DNA of 64,000 bases from Silene conica (Eukaryota; Streptophyta; Magnoliopsida; Caryophyllales; Caryophyllaceae), in contig CM055314.2 of the NCBI GenBank assembly GCA_029255685.2, positions 70,506,815 through 70,570,814 of the forward strand, in the 5' to 3' direction. Below, in pieces: positions 35,481 to 46,900 of the stretch (position 1 is the first letter of the stretch; every line of letters begins with the position of its first letter). Under the pieces are notes generated by a model that was not told where the DNA came from, ran no database searches, and was given only the letters and a program-made list of their open reading frames with translations. Made by a program: the position numbers and the translations under genes.

Positions 35481-36073
35481 AAATGGCATTTGGGTGTGTA
35501 GACATTTGGTTGTAATTCTTATAGACAATTATCGGAAGGAGAAAGGTCGGTCGAAGGGTATGTTCACCGGAAGGATGACCGTCGGTGGTAGAGGGACGTG
35601 AAGGGAGCGGATGGGCAAAATAAATTGAGTGAGGGAGATGGAAAAAATGGCAAGGATAAAATCGTAAAATGTATATGAAAGTAAAATGCGTAAGTGAAAA
35701 ACCACAACCCAAAACTAAAAATTAACTTATAATTTATAAAAGTTAAGAGAAAATACACAAAAACTGAAGAAATCAATATAAAATAAATTCTAAGATAGTA
35801 CATTCTATATTTTCCTATTTCTCAATTTACCCCTCTTGTACACAGACATTCGTAAAAAAAATGGACGCTAAGTTCTAACCATAAGTTCATAAGGACCATA
35901 ACTACACATATGGAGTACTGTTACTCTTTTATCTTTGAACATCTAGTCATCTACTTGACGTCCTTACCCAAATTTTATAAGGCAAAATCTCGTCCAACCC
36001 ACATCTCGAAGAACAACATAAGTGTGTGTTGCATTATATAGTATTTATATTTATATACTTTCCTACTTTAAGG
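35481..36073. other. Intergenic DNA, nothing recognised
   Basis: AT-rich sequence between the LINE-C relic and the hAT-like element. No ORF with a recognisable domain and no repeat structure seen. Confidence 0.5.
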
Positions 36074-36081
36074 GTTGGTTC

Positions 36082-36724
36082 TAGTGATGACAATACCCGG
36101 TAGATATTCGTCCACTCGAAATTAAATGAGTGAGATATAGATGACACTTTTAAAAAAAACATAAATAGGGTGGGATATGGATATGGATATGGATGAATTT
36201 AGGGGTATGGATTATCATCTATCACCCGTTTAACACCCGGTGGAAATCCCAAAATTAATGTGTATAATTATTTTTTTCTAAAAGAAAATAAGTATTCTGA
36301 TTAAAAAAGTTACTTTTAATTTTATAGTCTTTTAATATAACGTTAGAAATTACTCGCTAATATGTTGTTACATTTTCTGTTTATGGGCGTGTTAAGATTG
36401 TGCATATTAGTTCAACAGGTGTAAATTGTAAAATTATAAGTCCGCTAAAGAAGATTTAAAATTATGTAACCCAAATGTATTTGGTAATGTACGCTTTTAA
36501 ATTTTTTTTGTCTTAGGTGTATATTTTTGATATATCAGCTTTAAATTTTACAAGCTTGAAAATATCTAGCGAGTGCCCACTTCACCCGGTGGATATGAAT
36601 ATGGATGGATGAAAAAAAAATAGACGGATAAGGGTGAAATATGGCTCACGATAAATTAAATGGATATGGATATAAATATGAATATGACTCCACCCCATCA
36701 ATATCCCACTCATTGTCATCCCTT
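36082..36724. mobile_element. hAT-like MITE, 643 bp
   Basis: The left end TAGTGATGACAAT and the right end (reverse complement AAGGGATGACAAT) are inverted repeats with two mismatches. The flanks GTTGGTTC (36074-36081) and GTTGATTC (36725-36732) form an 8-bp target duplication with one mismatch, as expected for hAT elements. Inner arms carry GGATATGGATATGGATATGG (left) and related GGATATGG repeats (right). No transposase. Confidence 0.72.
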
Positions 36725-36732
36725 GTTGATTC

Positions 36733-38340
36733 CATTTCTATTTCCATGCTAATTGGGGACTTTTCCTTTATTTTTTAAAACAAAAAATTATGGTATAAAA
36801 TTAATTTTATGTCGGGTAGGGTGTTATGTGTGGTTCAAGTTTATTTTCTTAATTTTGGTGTCCAAAAGAAGGAGAACTTACACTTAGACTAGGAGGGAGT
36901 ATAATACTCCGTATGATAGATGTAAGTCCATCTAACTCGTTAGCACTTAAATCAACAAGTGAGAGGTTATTCTAATCCCTTTACTATAAAAGGGATAGAA
37001 TTTAAAGAGCTCTGATTGGTCGATAGAAATTAAGAAAAGAAAAAAATTTAATTAATGTGGGGTCCGCCATGTTCATTTACCTAATTAATTACTTCAATTT
37101 AATTTTCCCACTACTTTCGTTAATTAAATAAGTTACAATCTATAATTACACATCGAATATGAAATCTTCCGAAATTCTAACTATTCAGTTTCAAGTATAA
37201 ATAAAATCTTTAATGATCATTGATAATAAGTTAAACTAATTTTACATAAATTAAAGGTATAGATTAAATATAATAATATGATTGAGACGCCTACACTTTA
37301 CAGATATAGTATATTCAAAGATTAAAGAAATTGTTAATACTTCATTTAACATGCACTAATAAAAGGATTAAAGTGAGTGACAATGAGTATAAAACAGAAA
37401 CAAAAAGTGAATATCAAATATAATAATATATAAATTGGCAAAAAATAATACATTCAAATACTAGAAATTAACAAATTAAAATTGTTGAGAATTGGAAATC
37501 AACGAAATTATGTAACTCCGTCTTAAATGTACATAAAAATAGATAAGATTTACTTCGTATATTATATGGTCGGAGTTTTTTGGGTAGTTAGAGAATCAGA
37601 CTAATAATAATTTGGGTTCATTACGATGGTTATGAACTTAGAATTTAAACCTTAAGTATAATTTTAAGATCTATATATATTTTTACCGGCTATTATCCGT
37701 CTTAAATTTAAAACTGGTGAGTATCACTCCCCATGGGTTATAGACTTATAGGACAACTATTTTATTTTCGCTATGCATAATGGTTTTTTTTGTTTGAGTC
37801 ATGCTACATATGTATATTTGATCCGTCCTAAACTTAAACCGATAATGTCGTCCTATATAAGAATTTGTATAATTTTATCATGTCAGCAGGTGCGTTGTTT
37901 TTACTTACGTCTAAGTTAAGCGTATAAATTCCTTTTATTTTTTTACATCGATATCTGCAATTCTAAAATTATATTTTTTATTAAATATATTCGTCTTTTC
38001 ATTTTTATTTTTTCGGTTTAATAAAATTAAACTCGTGCATTTTTTGCACGGGCGTAAAACTAGTTTAACTAAAAGTTGATGTTCGAGTCCCAAAAATGTA
38101 ACATTATTAAAATTCATGAGGGAAAACTTTATTGCTAGACTTGTTGAATTCTGCCACGACCTGTTTTTACCAGGTTTAAGTCCCATAAAATATCGATCCA
38201 CGACCCGTTCGACCCGAATCTAAAATGACTCGTTAAGTTAGGATCGAAACCCGTCCTGACGGTTCGACCCTAAGCTAATAAATTTTTTGTAACCTTTAAT
38301 AATATAATTAATAATTTTGTAACCTTTAATAATATCATAT
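36733..38340. other. AT-rich intergenic DNA, no gene seen
   Basis: No supported ORF. GGAGGGAGTATAATACTCCG near 36892 resembles a Stowaway-type terminus. Near 38030, CGTGCATTTTTTGCACGGGC is a hairpin-forming piece of the same kind as at 38352 and 43040. Confidence 0.5.
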
Positions 38341-39410
38341 AACTAGTGTTAAACCCGTTCAAAATTGCACGGGTATATTTTTAGAAAAATTATGGTGGAT
38401 AATTAATATTACCGAATAGTGTCAATAATACGTGAATATTGTGCATTCAATTTCTATTATATTGATAATACGTTAAAATGCACATGATAATAATAATGGT
38501 ATTTATATATTCTTTTATTGTTTTTTTTTTAAATCGATATAAATGTTATTTCAAGGTTTATTTTGTACCGTTATGTTTATGATTTGATTTCGCAAAATAT
38601 ATAAATTTGTACACTATTATTGGTTGTTATATTAATATTATGTTATTTTTATTGTTTTTAGTATTCTCGCTTTATTTTCGATTGCAAAAATGCACGGGTA
38701 CATTTAACCGGTATACTTTTAAGAACATCAACATAATATATCGATATATTGTGTATTGTAATTATTTATTGGAAATTAATAACTTTACTCAATTTTGTTT
38801 TTAAATTTAGTATTGTCGCATTTTTTCGCTTGCAAAAATGCACCAGTATATTTAACGGGTATACACTTGCCAAAAATTAAAATTTCATGTTTATGAATTT
38901 ATATAAAAAAATGTTACGTAATATTTCTTAAACTACGTTATCACGTATTTATTTAGAATTTCAGACGGTTATTTCTCAGGAAATTCATAAATGAAATTGC
39001 GGTTTATTCTAAAATTTTAATACCATAAACCGTTTTAATGTTAAAACAGTTATGCAAATTATTAATTATCCACAGGTATATTCAATCCCGCTATTAATCA
39101 TTACGTAAAATTTACGGTTTATTTTTTTAAAATCAAAATAGTTGTGCAAATGAATTACGCAATTTTACACGAGTTTTTCGAAAAATTTCATGTTTACGAA
39201 TTTATATAAAAAATGTTACGTAATATTTCTTAAACTACCATATCAGGTATATATTTAGAATTTCAGGCGGTTATTTCCTAGGAAATTCATAAAAGAAATT
39301 GCGGGACCCACCTGAGAGAATTAAAAAAAAAAAAAAAAAATCACAATTGCATTGATGACGTGGTGCGTCGAGAGCTTCTGAAATGATTCAGTAATTATAT
39401 AGATAAGATT
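38341..39410 (+). repeat. Unclassified repeat with CACGGGT palindrome and internal direct repeats
   Basis: Starts near ACTAGTGTTAAACCCGTTCA with a palindromic partner TTGCACGGGT. Similar GCAAAAATGCACGGGTA (38685) and GCAAAAATGCACCAGTA (38834) pieces follow. Two direct copies of about 118 bp lie at 38885-39003 and 39184-39304 (shared: AAATTTCATGTTTA, ATGTTACGTAATATTTCTTA, GAAATTCATAAA). The end may be near ATTATATAGATAAGATTT (about 39395-39412). I cannot assign a superfamily. Confidence 0.5.
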
Positions 39411-39765
39411 TTTATAATTTTGTCAATATAATTAATATAATCTTTTAATATGATTAAAAAATTAAATTCATTTTGATTTTTTAAAATATATGTTCTCGAT
39501 TTAAAAAACGATATATTCAAAAGAGAGGTGCTAGGGCGACACCGGGTGTTACTGACTTCGGTAACACCCTAATAAAAAATAGAAAAGTAATTTTTTGTAT
39601 TTGCGCCAATTTCGAAAGGGTGGAACCGTAATTCACATATTTATCAAACTAAAGGGGGCCGACGGTGGTTGACCGTCAATGCTGCCGGTCAAAGGTGGAG
39701 GTCTGACCGCTAGTCCACGGCGGTTGGCGACCATACAATAATGAACCATCAAAAATGTTATTAGA

Positions 39766-39824
39766 GGGGCTTGATTAATAACCACTTAAATCTAGAGAGA
39801 TACTCTTGCTAATGCCACTACACC
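39766..39824 (-). other. tRNA-like A/B-box module in left inverted repeat
   Basis: Read on the minus strand it has TAGTGGCATTAGCAAG (A-box-like) and ATCAAGCCCC (degenerate B box), spaced as in tRNA-derived SINE heads. It is the counterpart of 43419-43468 in the other arm. Confidence 0.4.
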
Positions 39825-42800
39825 ACTTAAATCTTTTGATAAATTTGTATCCCTTTTGATATATATACGTATGTTTAAACTTGAGTTAAAACAATATATA
39901 CCTATAATAATTATTAAATGTACTTATAATTTATAATCAATGTACCTTTAGTATAAAATCAATATAATACTTACTAAAGTGTATTTGATAAAAATTGAAC
40001 AAAAGATTTTGCATACTTATAGTTTACATAATTATTATAAAATTTACATTCATTATTGGTGTCACATTGTTTTAACAAAAAAAAGAATGTATGCACGTAA
40101 AATATATTTTATGTGAAATGTACATTATATTTTCATTGGAGGTACATAATATTTTCCTGTATGACATGCCATGTCTATTTCAATGTTTGATTTAATAACT
40201 TTTTATTTTCTTCAATATTTAATTTATTTTGCTTTTAAACTTAAGCATTTTGTTAAATGTTGATTTTGTTTTAGCAAAAGGAATATTCTTTTAATTTGTT
40301 GATTTTGTCAATACTAGTATACTACGCGTCTACGCCTTATTTTGTGAACTTTGGAGGTGATTTTGTGAAACTTGGTAATGAGCGATATATTTTACTTATG
40401 AGGTTTTTTTTTTCTTATTTTGTGAGTTTCCTTAGAGTATAAATAACTATAGGTTATATTTTGGAAACTATTGAACGACAAGTACATCAATTCAAATTTC
40501 CAAAAAATATAATATATTCCATAATTCATTAAATTTGTAATGTAATTAATAAAATAATTATTATTACTCTTAAATAATATTAATTCTAATATAATATTTC
40601 AGATTTATTTAAATATATAACTCTAATACACCTAGGTAATCAACTAATACTATGATATTAATCACTCATGTTAGTAATAAAAGTAACAATAATAGCAACT
40701 CGAGTTAGTTACATATAGTTAGTTTATTTATGAAATGTTTATTGTTTTAATTCCATTTTAATTGATTTAATTAAACCGGGTTTTTTATTAACTGCATCAT
40801 TATTGTTTATTAACTGCATCATTATTGTTTATTAACTGCATCATATTCCATTTTAATTATTCAATTTATAGTGATTAATAACCATAACATTAATTGTTAT
40901 CTTAATTTATAATGATTAATAACCATAACATTAATTGTTATCTTAATTTATAATGATGAACCGTACGTAATTCGATTGACAAAATCAATTAACTTTCAAT
41001 TTAAGGGAAACTTGATGAACCCGAATTTAGGAAACTTGATGAACCTTAATTTAGGTTAGTGAGGAAAAAGGGTGGAAACGAAAAGTAAGAAACTTGATGA
41101 ACCTTAATTTAGGTTAGTGAGAAAAAAGGGTGGAAACGAAAAGAAAAAAAAAAGTTAATATTGGGGTTCGAACACGCGTACATCATGAAGCAGGTCTTTT
41201 ACAAGTAAACTTATAACCAAGTAAGCAAGAATATCAGCACAATCATTTTGCAATTACATATCATTATATTATTCGTGTACTTCATATTATTCGTGTACTT
41301 GATCTATTCATTTGTTAAAGATTTAGTTTATCTTTTCTTCACTTTAAAACAAATTATTGTTAGCTTAATTTTAGGAAATATTATGTGTATAATATCTTTT
41401 ACTTTTTTTTAACATTGATTCTCAAATCATTCCATTTGACCATAGCTTTTGCTTTATATCATATTTTCCATTTTATTTATATTTCCATATTTTTTTAAAC
41501 TGATTTTATGATTTTTAATTATGAAAAAAAAAATCACTTTTTATTTATATTTTTATATTTTTCCACGTTGTTTTTTTATTGTACTTTTTATTTATTGAAA
41601 TAAATAATTATAATATTTTTATTATCTGTTTTTTATTTATATTATTGTTTTTTTTTTGCGTAGTACAGATCTTGGCTTACATACAAAAAATATTTTACGA
41701 AATTAAAATAAATATTATAAAAGTATTTTTGCATAATAAGTAGTTTTTCCATTTAAAGGAGAGAAAATAAAAATAAAAAAGTGAAAGATATTATAAACTT
41801 AATCATTTCCTAAAATTGAGGTAACAATAATTTGTTTTAAAAAAGAAGAGTTATTAATATGTTAACAAAATATACAAAATAACATAATTAAAAAAAATCG
41901 CCGAGTCAATTTTTTAGAATCTAAAAATATTTAACTAGTAATTAAACAATATATACAAATGTAATTACTAAATAGACGTGATGATACCCTTGCTTAATTG
42001 GTTACATGTCACTTTACAAAAACTCATTTCAAGTAATCCAAATTTTTGGCGTAAAATTTAATTTTAGGCTAATTTTGTAACGTTGTACATTTTTCGAATT
42101 TACCCCTAATTTTGATTTTTTTTGAATTTAACACCATTGGCGCAAAATAAATTCATTACCGATTATAACTAAATCTGACATTTTAGGTAAATAGTCTTAA
42201 ATTATATTGATCATAGCCTATAAAATAAAGTTAAAATCAACATTTTATGTAAGTACGTTTCTACTAAGTTAAACCGATCAAAACTTAAATTTAATATTTA
42301 TGCATATACATACTAAGTTATACCGATTGTAATTTCGAAATCCGACATTTCATGTAAATAATCCTAAATTATATTGATCGTTGCCTATAGAATAACGGTA
42401 AAATCAATAGTTTATGTAAAGATGTATTAAGTTAAACGGATATTTCATGAAAATATGTTAAGGTTATATAGCCTAAAATATATAGCCTAAAATATGTTTT
42501 ATATGCAGATACGATTATATTATATTAATCATAGCTTAAAATCGATATTTCATGAAAATATGTTAAAGTTATAGTCTAGGGTTTCTAAATTCTTTGTTAG
42601 GTTTTATAAAACTGATCATGCCTTAAAACGCTATTTTTTTAACTACGTAATAGGTTATACCGATTATATCCGACAATTCGTGTAAATAGACCAAATTTAT
42701 TTAAAACGAGTAATATAGCTTAAAATATGTTTTTAATTTAAATATTTACCTAAATATTGTATAACAGCGAGATTAATGAAAATAATTAACAATAATAATA

Positions 42801-43418
42801 ACGAATGTAATAAAAATAACAATGCTAAGAATAAAATAAAGTATATATGAAAATTAGCTAAGCAATCGATTTAAATAAAATATTAATAGCAGGAGTAGTG
42901 AATTTGTCTCATAATTTATTTCATTGTAATTTTAAGATCTATAGCCCGTGTCATAGGAAAATATATTTATGTAAATTTATTAGTTATGCAACTTTAGAAT
43001 AGTTTTAGTTAATTGAAAATATATATTAATGCTAAATAAAGGTATCCCGTGCGAAGCCGGACACTTCCAATAAAAATAAAATGTACTTTTGCCATAAATA
43101 CATTGTACGTACATAAATTTTTTTGTTATAATAATATGACCTATAATAAATGTAATTTCGTAATATAATTATATAACTATAAGTCTATAAGTATATAAAA
43201 TATTTTGCTAAATTTTTATCAAATACATTTAACTAACTGAGAATTATATTGATTTTATATTGGGTACATTGAATATAAGTTTGGAGTACATTTAAAGATT
43301 ATTATAGCCATTAATCCATTATAGTATAGGTATATATTGATTTAACTCAATATTGTATTAACATATACGGATTACATAGTGAAAGAGATACTAAAATCAC
43401 AATAAGATACTTATGTCA

Positions 43419-43468
43419 TAGTGGTAATAGTAAGTGCGTTTCATTCTGGAGGTTATGGGTTCAAGCCC
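43419..43468 (+). other. tRNA-like A/B-box module in right inverted repeat
   Basis: TAGTGGTAATAGTAAG resembles an A box and GGTTCAAGCCC (43458-43468) matches the B-box consensus GGTTCRANYCC closely. It cannot fold as a full tRNA by eye. The best description is a tRNA-derived or SINE-head-like piece carried in the inverted repeat. Confidence 0.5.
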
Positions 43469-43922
43469 CATTAAGAACTTTTTTTGAAGTTCCATTTGAT
43501 GGTTGATACGTCTTCAACCACTGACCGCCAACGACCGGTTGAACGGTGGCCGCCGGTGATCATTGGTAACGGTGGTCAAACCGCCGGTGTCGGGTGTCGC
43601 TCAATTTGAGTAACACCCGGTGTCGCTATATCATTATTCATATAGAAACGGGCCAAATTGACAATTTGGTAAAAAAACTAAAGGGTAATGGACAATTTGG
43701 TAAAACAAGTTCTTGTTTGGACAAATTGGTAAAAAAAATATAAGTAGTTGGACAAATACACCAAAAATGTATTTGCTTAATAATTAGCAGGTGCTTACAA
43801 AAGTTAATTTATTAATCATTCATCATTCGTCTTTCGTACTACGCATCAGTCCGCCCTTTCCTTCGCAAAATGCATTATTTTTCTAAACTATTTTTTTTTT
43901 TGTCAGTTGATTATGGCAAACC

Positions 43923-46900
43923 TTACACTAAAGCCTTAGCTATAGCATGTGCCGACCTGTTAAGAGACCTAGGACAGTGACTTAAGGACACACAGTGACA
44001 AGAAGAAATAACATTAAGAAATTTTTTTACGGACGCTGTGATGTCTTTATCAAGAATCCCACATCCGTTAGCTTGAAGTACCAACGCCATACAATCCAAA
44101 GTTGCATCCAAGTGAAGAAACTCCATATTGATCGCTTGGGTACATGCTAGCAGCAACGCTGTAGCTTCCGCATGTGCTGATGAAGTTGCCCAAAAAACCG
44201 AACCACCACGACCCACAGAACATCCTTTATTATCCCTAAAAATCCACCCCGCAGATGAGAGACGATCAGGCTTCCAAGATGCGTCACACTTAATCCTAAT
44301 TGCTTCCGAGCACGTAGCAGATCCCATAATATGAACTGGAAAATGGTGTATAAGTCGCATCGCGATTGTCATATCCTCCACTGGTTGTACTAGATATGAT
44401 CGTTGATCATTGTGTTGATCAGTGTTGGTAAATTCTTGTACATTCTCAGAGGCGAGAAGGTTTATTTTGTCGAAGATGATATAAGTAGGATAGATTGAAT
44501 CGTTGAAAACCTTCTCATTTCGATTGCACCAAATCACCCATAAAGTTGATATAAATACTGATAAATCAGCCAAATTGTTGTCCTTTGATTTCAGAAAGCG
44601 AATCCAATTAGCCACCCAGACTTTTATAGGAATGTTTTCCGTATTTTGTGTTCGAATGCCCAAGGGTGAAGCATGCCAAATTCGTGATGCAAACGAACAA
44701 TCACGAAGAATGTGATCAGCAGTTTCCATAAAATGATGATCTTGACACAAAACACATCTACCTTCACCATTACCAGTCCGTCTTCTCAATTCTGCCGCAC
44801 ATGGGAGTGTATCTGACATAATTTTCCATAGGAAGATTTTCCATTTGTTTCCAACTTGTAAGCTCCATAATTGTCTGCACGACATAGCAGAGACAAAATT
44901 CGCTTGTCGTTCTTTATCCTTCGTAGTCGCATTATCATTCCACCAATTTGTAAATGCAATCCCATACCCTGATTTTGTAGAGTATAGGCCCTTTTTATTA
45001 TGTACCCAAAAGATTGTGTCAATATCAGAGATTGAAGGGGAAGGTACGGATAGAATATTAGTCATAACACCTTCAAGTCCCAGAGCAATGATCTTACTCG
45101 TGTCCCAGTTACCATCTGCCATTTGAATGTCGGAAACTTTAGCTGGTGGTCTATTTCCATCAGGGAATTGCATAATATCAAGAAGTTTATGTGAATTAAC
45201 CCATCTGTCTGCCCATAAATCTAAATTCGAAGAACAACCAACCTGCCATGCTATGTTATTCTGAAGTAGTAGAAAGCCCCAAGCAATACTCTGCCCACCC
45301 CATGACATTTTCTTGCATCTCATCTGATGTGGCGGATGCTGAAAGAATTCAGAAAACTTATACTTACCTCCCACCACCTGGCTAAGCAAAGATTGTGGTT
45401 GTGTTATAATTTTCCATCCAATCTTTGCAATAAGACTATGATTAAAACTTGAAGTATGTCGTATACCCAATCCTCCTTCATATTTTCTTAGCTGAAGAAA
45501 ACGCTTACTACACCATGGGAAACCAAATCCTCCTCGACCATTACCCCACCAGAATTGTGAAATCAAAGAGTCAATCTTCGATGTCACACTTACCGACATA
45601 CGAAATGCCGATAGAGAGAAAAGAGATAATGAGGAAAGGACCGAGATAATAAGAGTTAATTTACCCGCAGGTGAAAGTAGCCTATTATTCCATGCTAAAA
45701 TTCGTCTTCGTACCTTTTCAACAATCAGATTATTAAACTCCTTTTTTGACCTACCAACTTCCATGGGTAGACCCAAATAAAACCCCATCTCTCTAGGGTG
45801 GTTATTAATGGATAACATACTTAAACATTGTTTAGTTGTCGCCATAGTACAATTAGGGCTGAATGAAATTGAAGTCTTATTATGGTTAAGACGTTGACCT
45901 GCCAAATGACAATACTTATCCAAAATATTCACCAGTCCCTGGCAATACGATTGTTTTGCTTGCGAAAAAAGAATAAGATCATCAGCAAACAGCAAGTGAG
46001 AAACTGCGGGAACATTTCTTGCAATAGAGATTCCTTTTATAATACCCGATTCTTGTGCAGACTGTAGCATTTGTGATAAAACCTCCGTACAGAGAGCAAA
46101 AAGAAAAGGTGAAATCGGATCTCCTTGTCGTAAACCACATTTTGGTGCAAAATTTTTTTGAGGTATTCCATTAATCATTATTTCATAGGAAACCGTTGTA
46201 AGACATTCCATGATAATTCTGATCAAATTTTCTGGGAAACCCATATGAACCAATGTGGCCTGAATAAAATTCCATCTAATCCTATCATATGCCTTACTCA
46301 TATCAACCTTCATCCCAAAAAGACCTAACTTGCCAGTTTTCCTAGAGTTTATATGATTAAAAAGTTCATGACTGATAAGAATATTATCAGTAATTGATCG
46401 TCCCGGAATAAAACCATTTTGAAACTGTCCAACCAAATAGTTCATGACCGGGTTAATTCTATTTGCAATGCACTTCGAAACAACCCTCATGATCACATTA
46501 CATAAACTAATTGGTCGATAATGTTCTACCCTTTCTGGTGCATTATTTTTTGGAATCAGGATAATCGATGTTTTGTTCAATCTTCGTAAGACATGGCCAT
46601 CATTTAGCATTCTTAAAACAGCTTTAGTAACATCGTCTTTTATATGAGGCCAGAATTTCTGTAAAAAAGTACCTGTAATACCATCAGGTCCTGGCGACTT
46701 ATTTGGCCCCATTTGAAACACTGCCTTTTGAACCTCTTGTTTTGTAAATGCACGACTTAAGTTATCCTTTTGATCTTCATTCAATTTATGTCGAATTTTT
46801 GCAAAAGTAGCTGCATTTTGTTCACTAAAAGACTGAAATGGTTCATGAAAAGATGATGTTTCAAAGATATCTTCAAAATAGTTGGCAAAGCAAACTGCAA

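Larger units (their letters stand above)
39536..43626. mobile_element. 4.1-kb element with long, diverged terminal inverted repeats
   Basis: The outer ends are a perfect 18-bp inverted repeat GCGACACCGGGTGTTACT. The similarity continues inward for about 600 bp: 39536-40160 on plus resembles 43626-43060 on minus, for example AATCAATATATACCTATA, GTATTTGATAAAAAT, AAATCAATATAAT and AAATGTAC in the same order. The core (40160-43060) is AT-rich, has no ORF, and includes a 22-bp triple repeat (about 40790-40855), a 45-bp double repeat (about 40866-40955) and a 62-bp double repeat (about 41025-41140). Long inverted repeats suggest a non-autonomous Mutator-like or foldback element. I found no target duplication, so the class remains open. 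Confidence 0.65.

Noticed and set aside
41160..41235. tRNA gene on the minus strand (GTTCGAACCCC B box)
   Set aside because: The B box is good and an A-box-like TTACTTGGTTATAAG is present, but acceptor and anticodon stems do not pair by eye; more likely a tRNA-derived relic.
43411..43475. tRNA gene on the plus strand
   Set aside because: GGTTCAAGCCC is present but there is no cloverleaf, and a diverged copy sits in the opposite arm of the inverted repeat.
39516..43645. 9-bp target duplication for the 4.1-kb long-TIR element
   Set aside because: The flanks GGTGCTAGG and TATATCATT do not match; class assignment was therefore left open.
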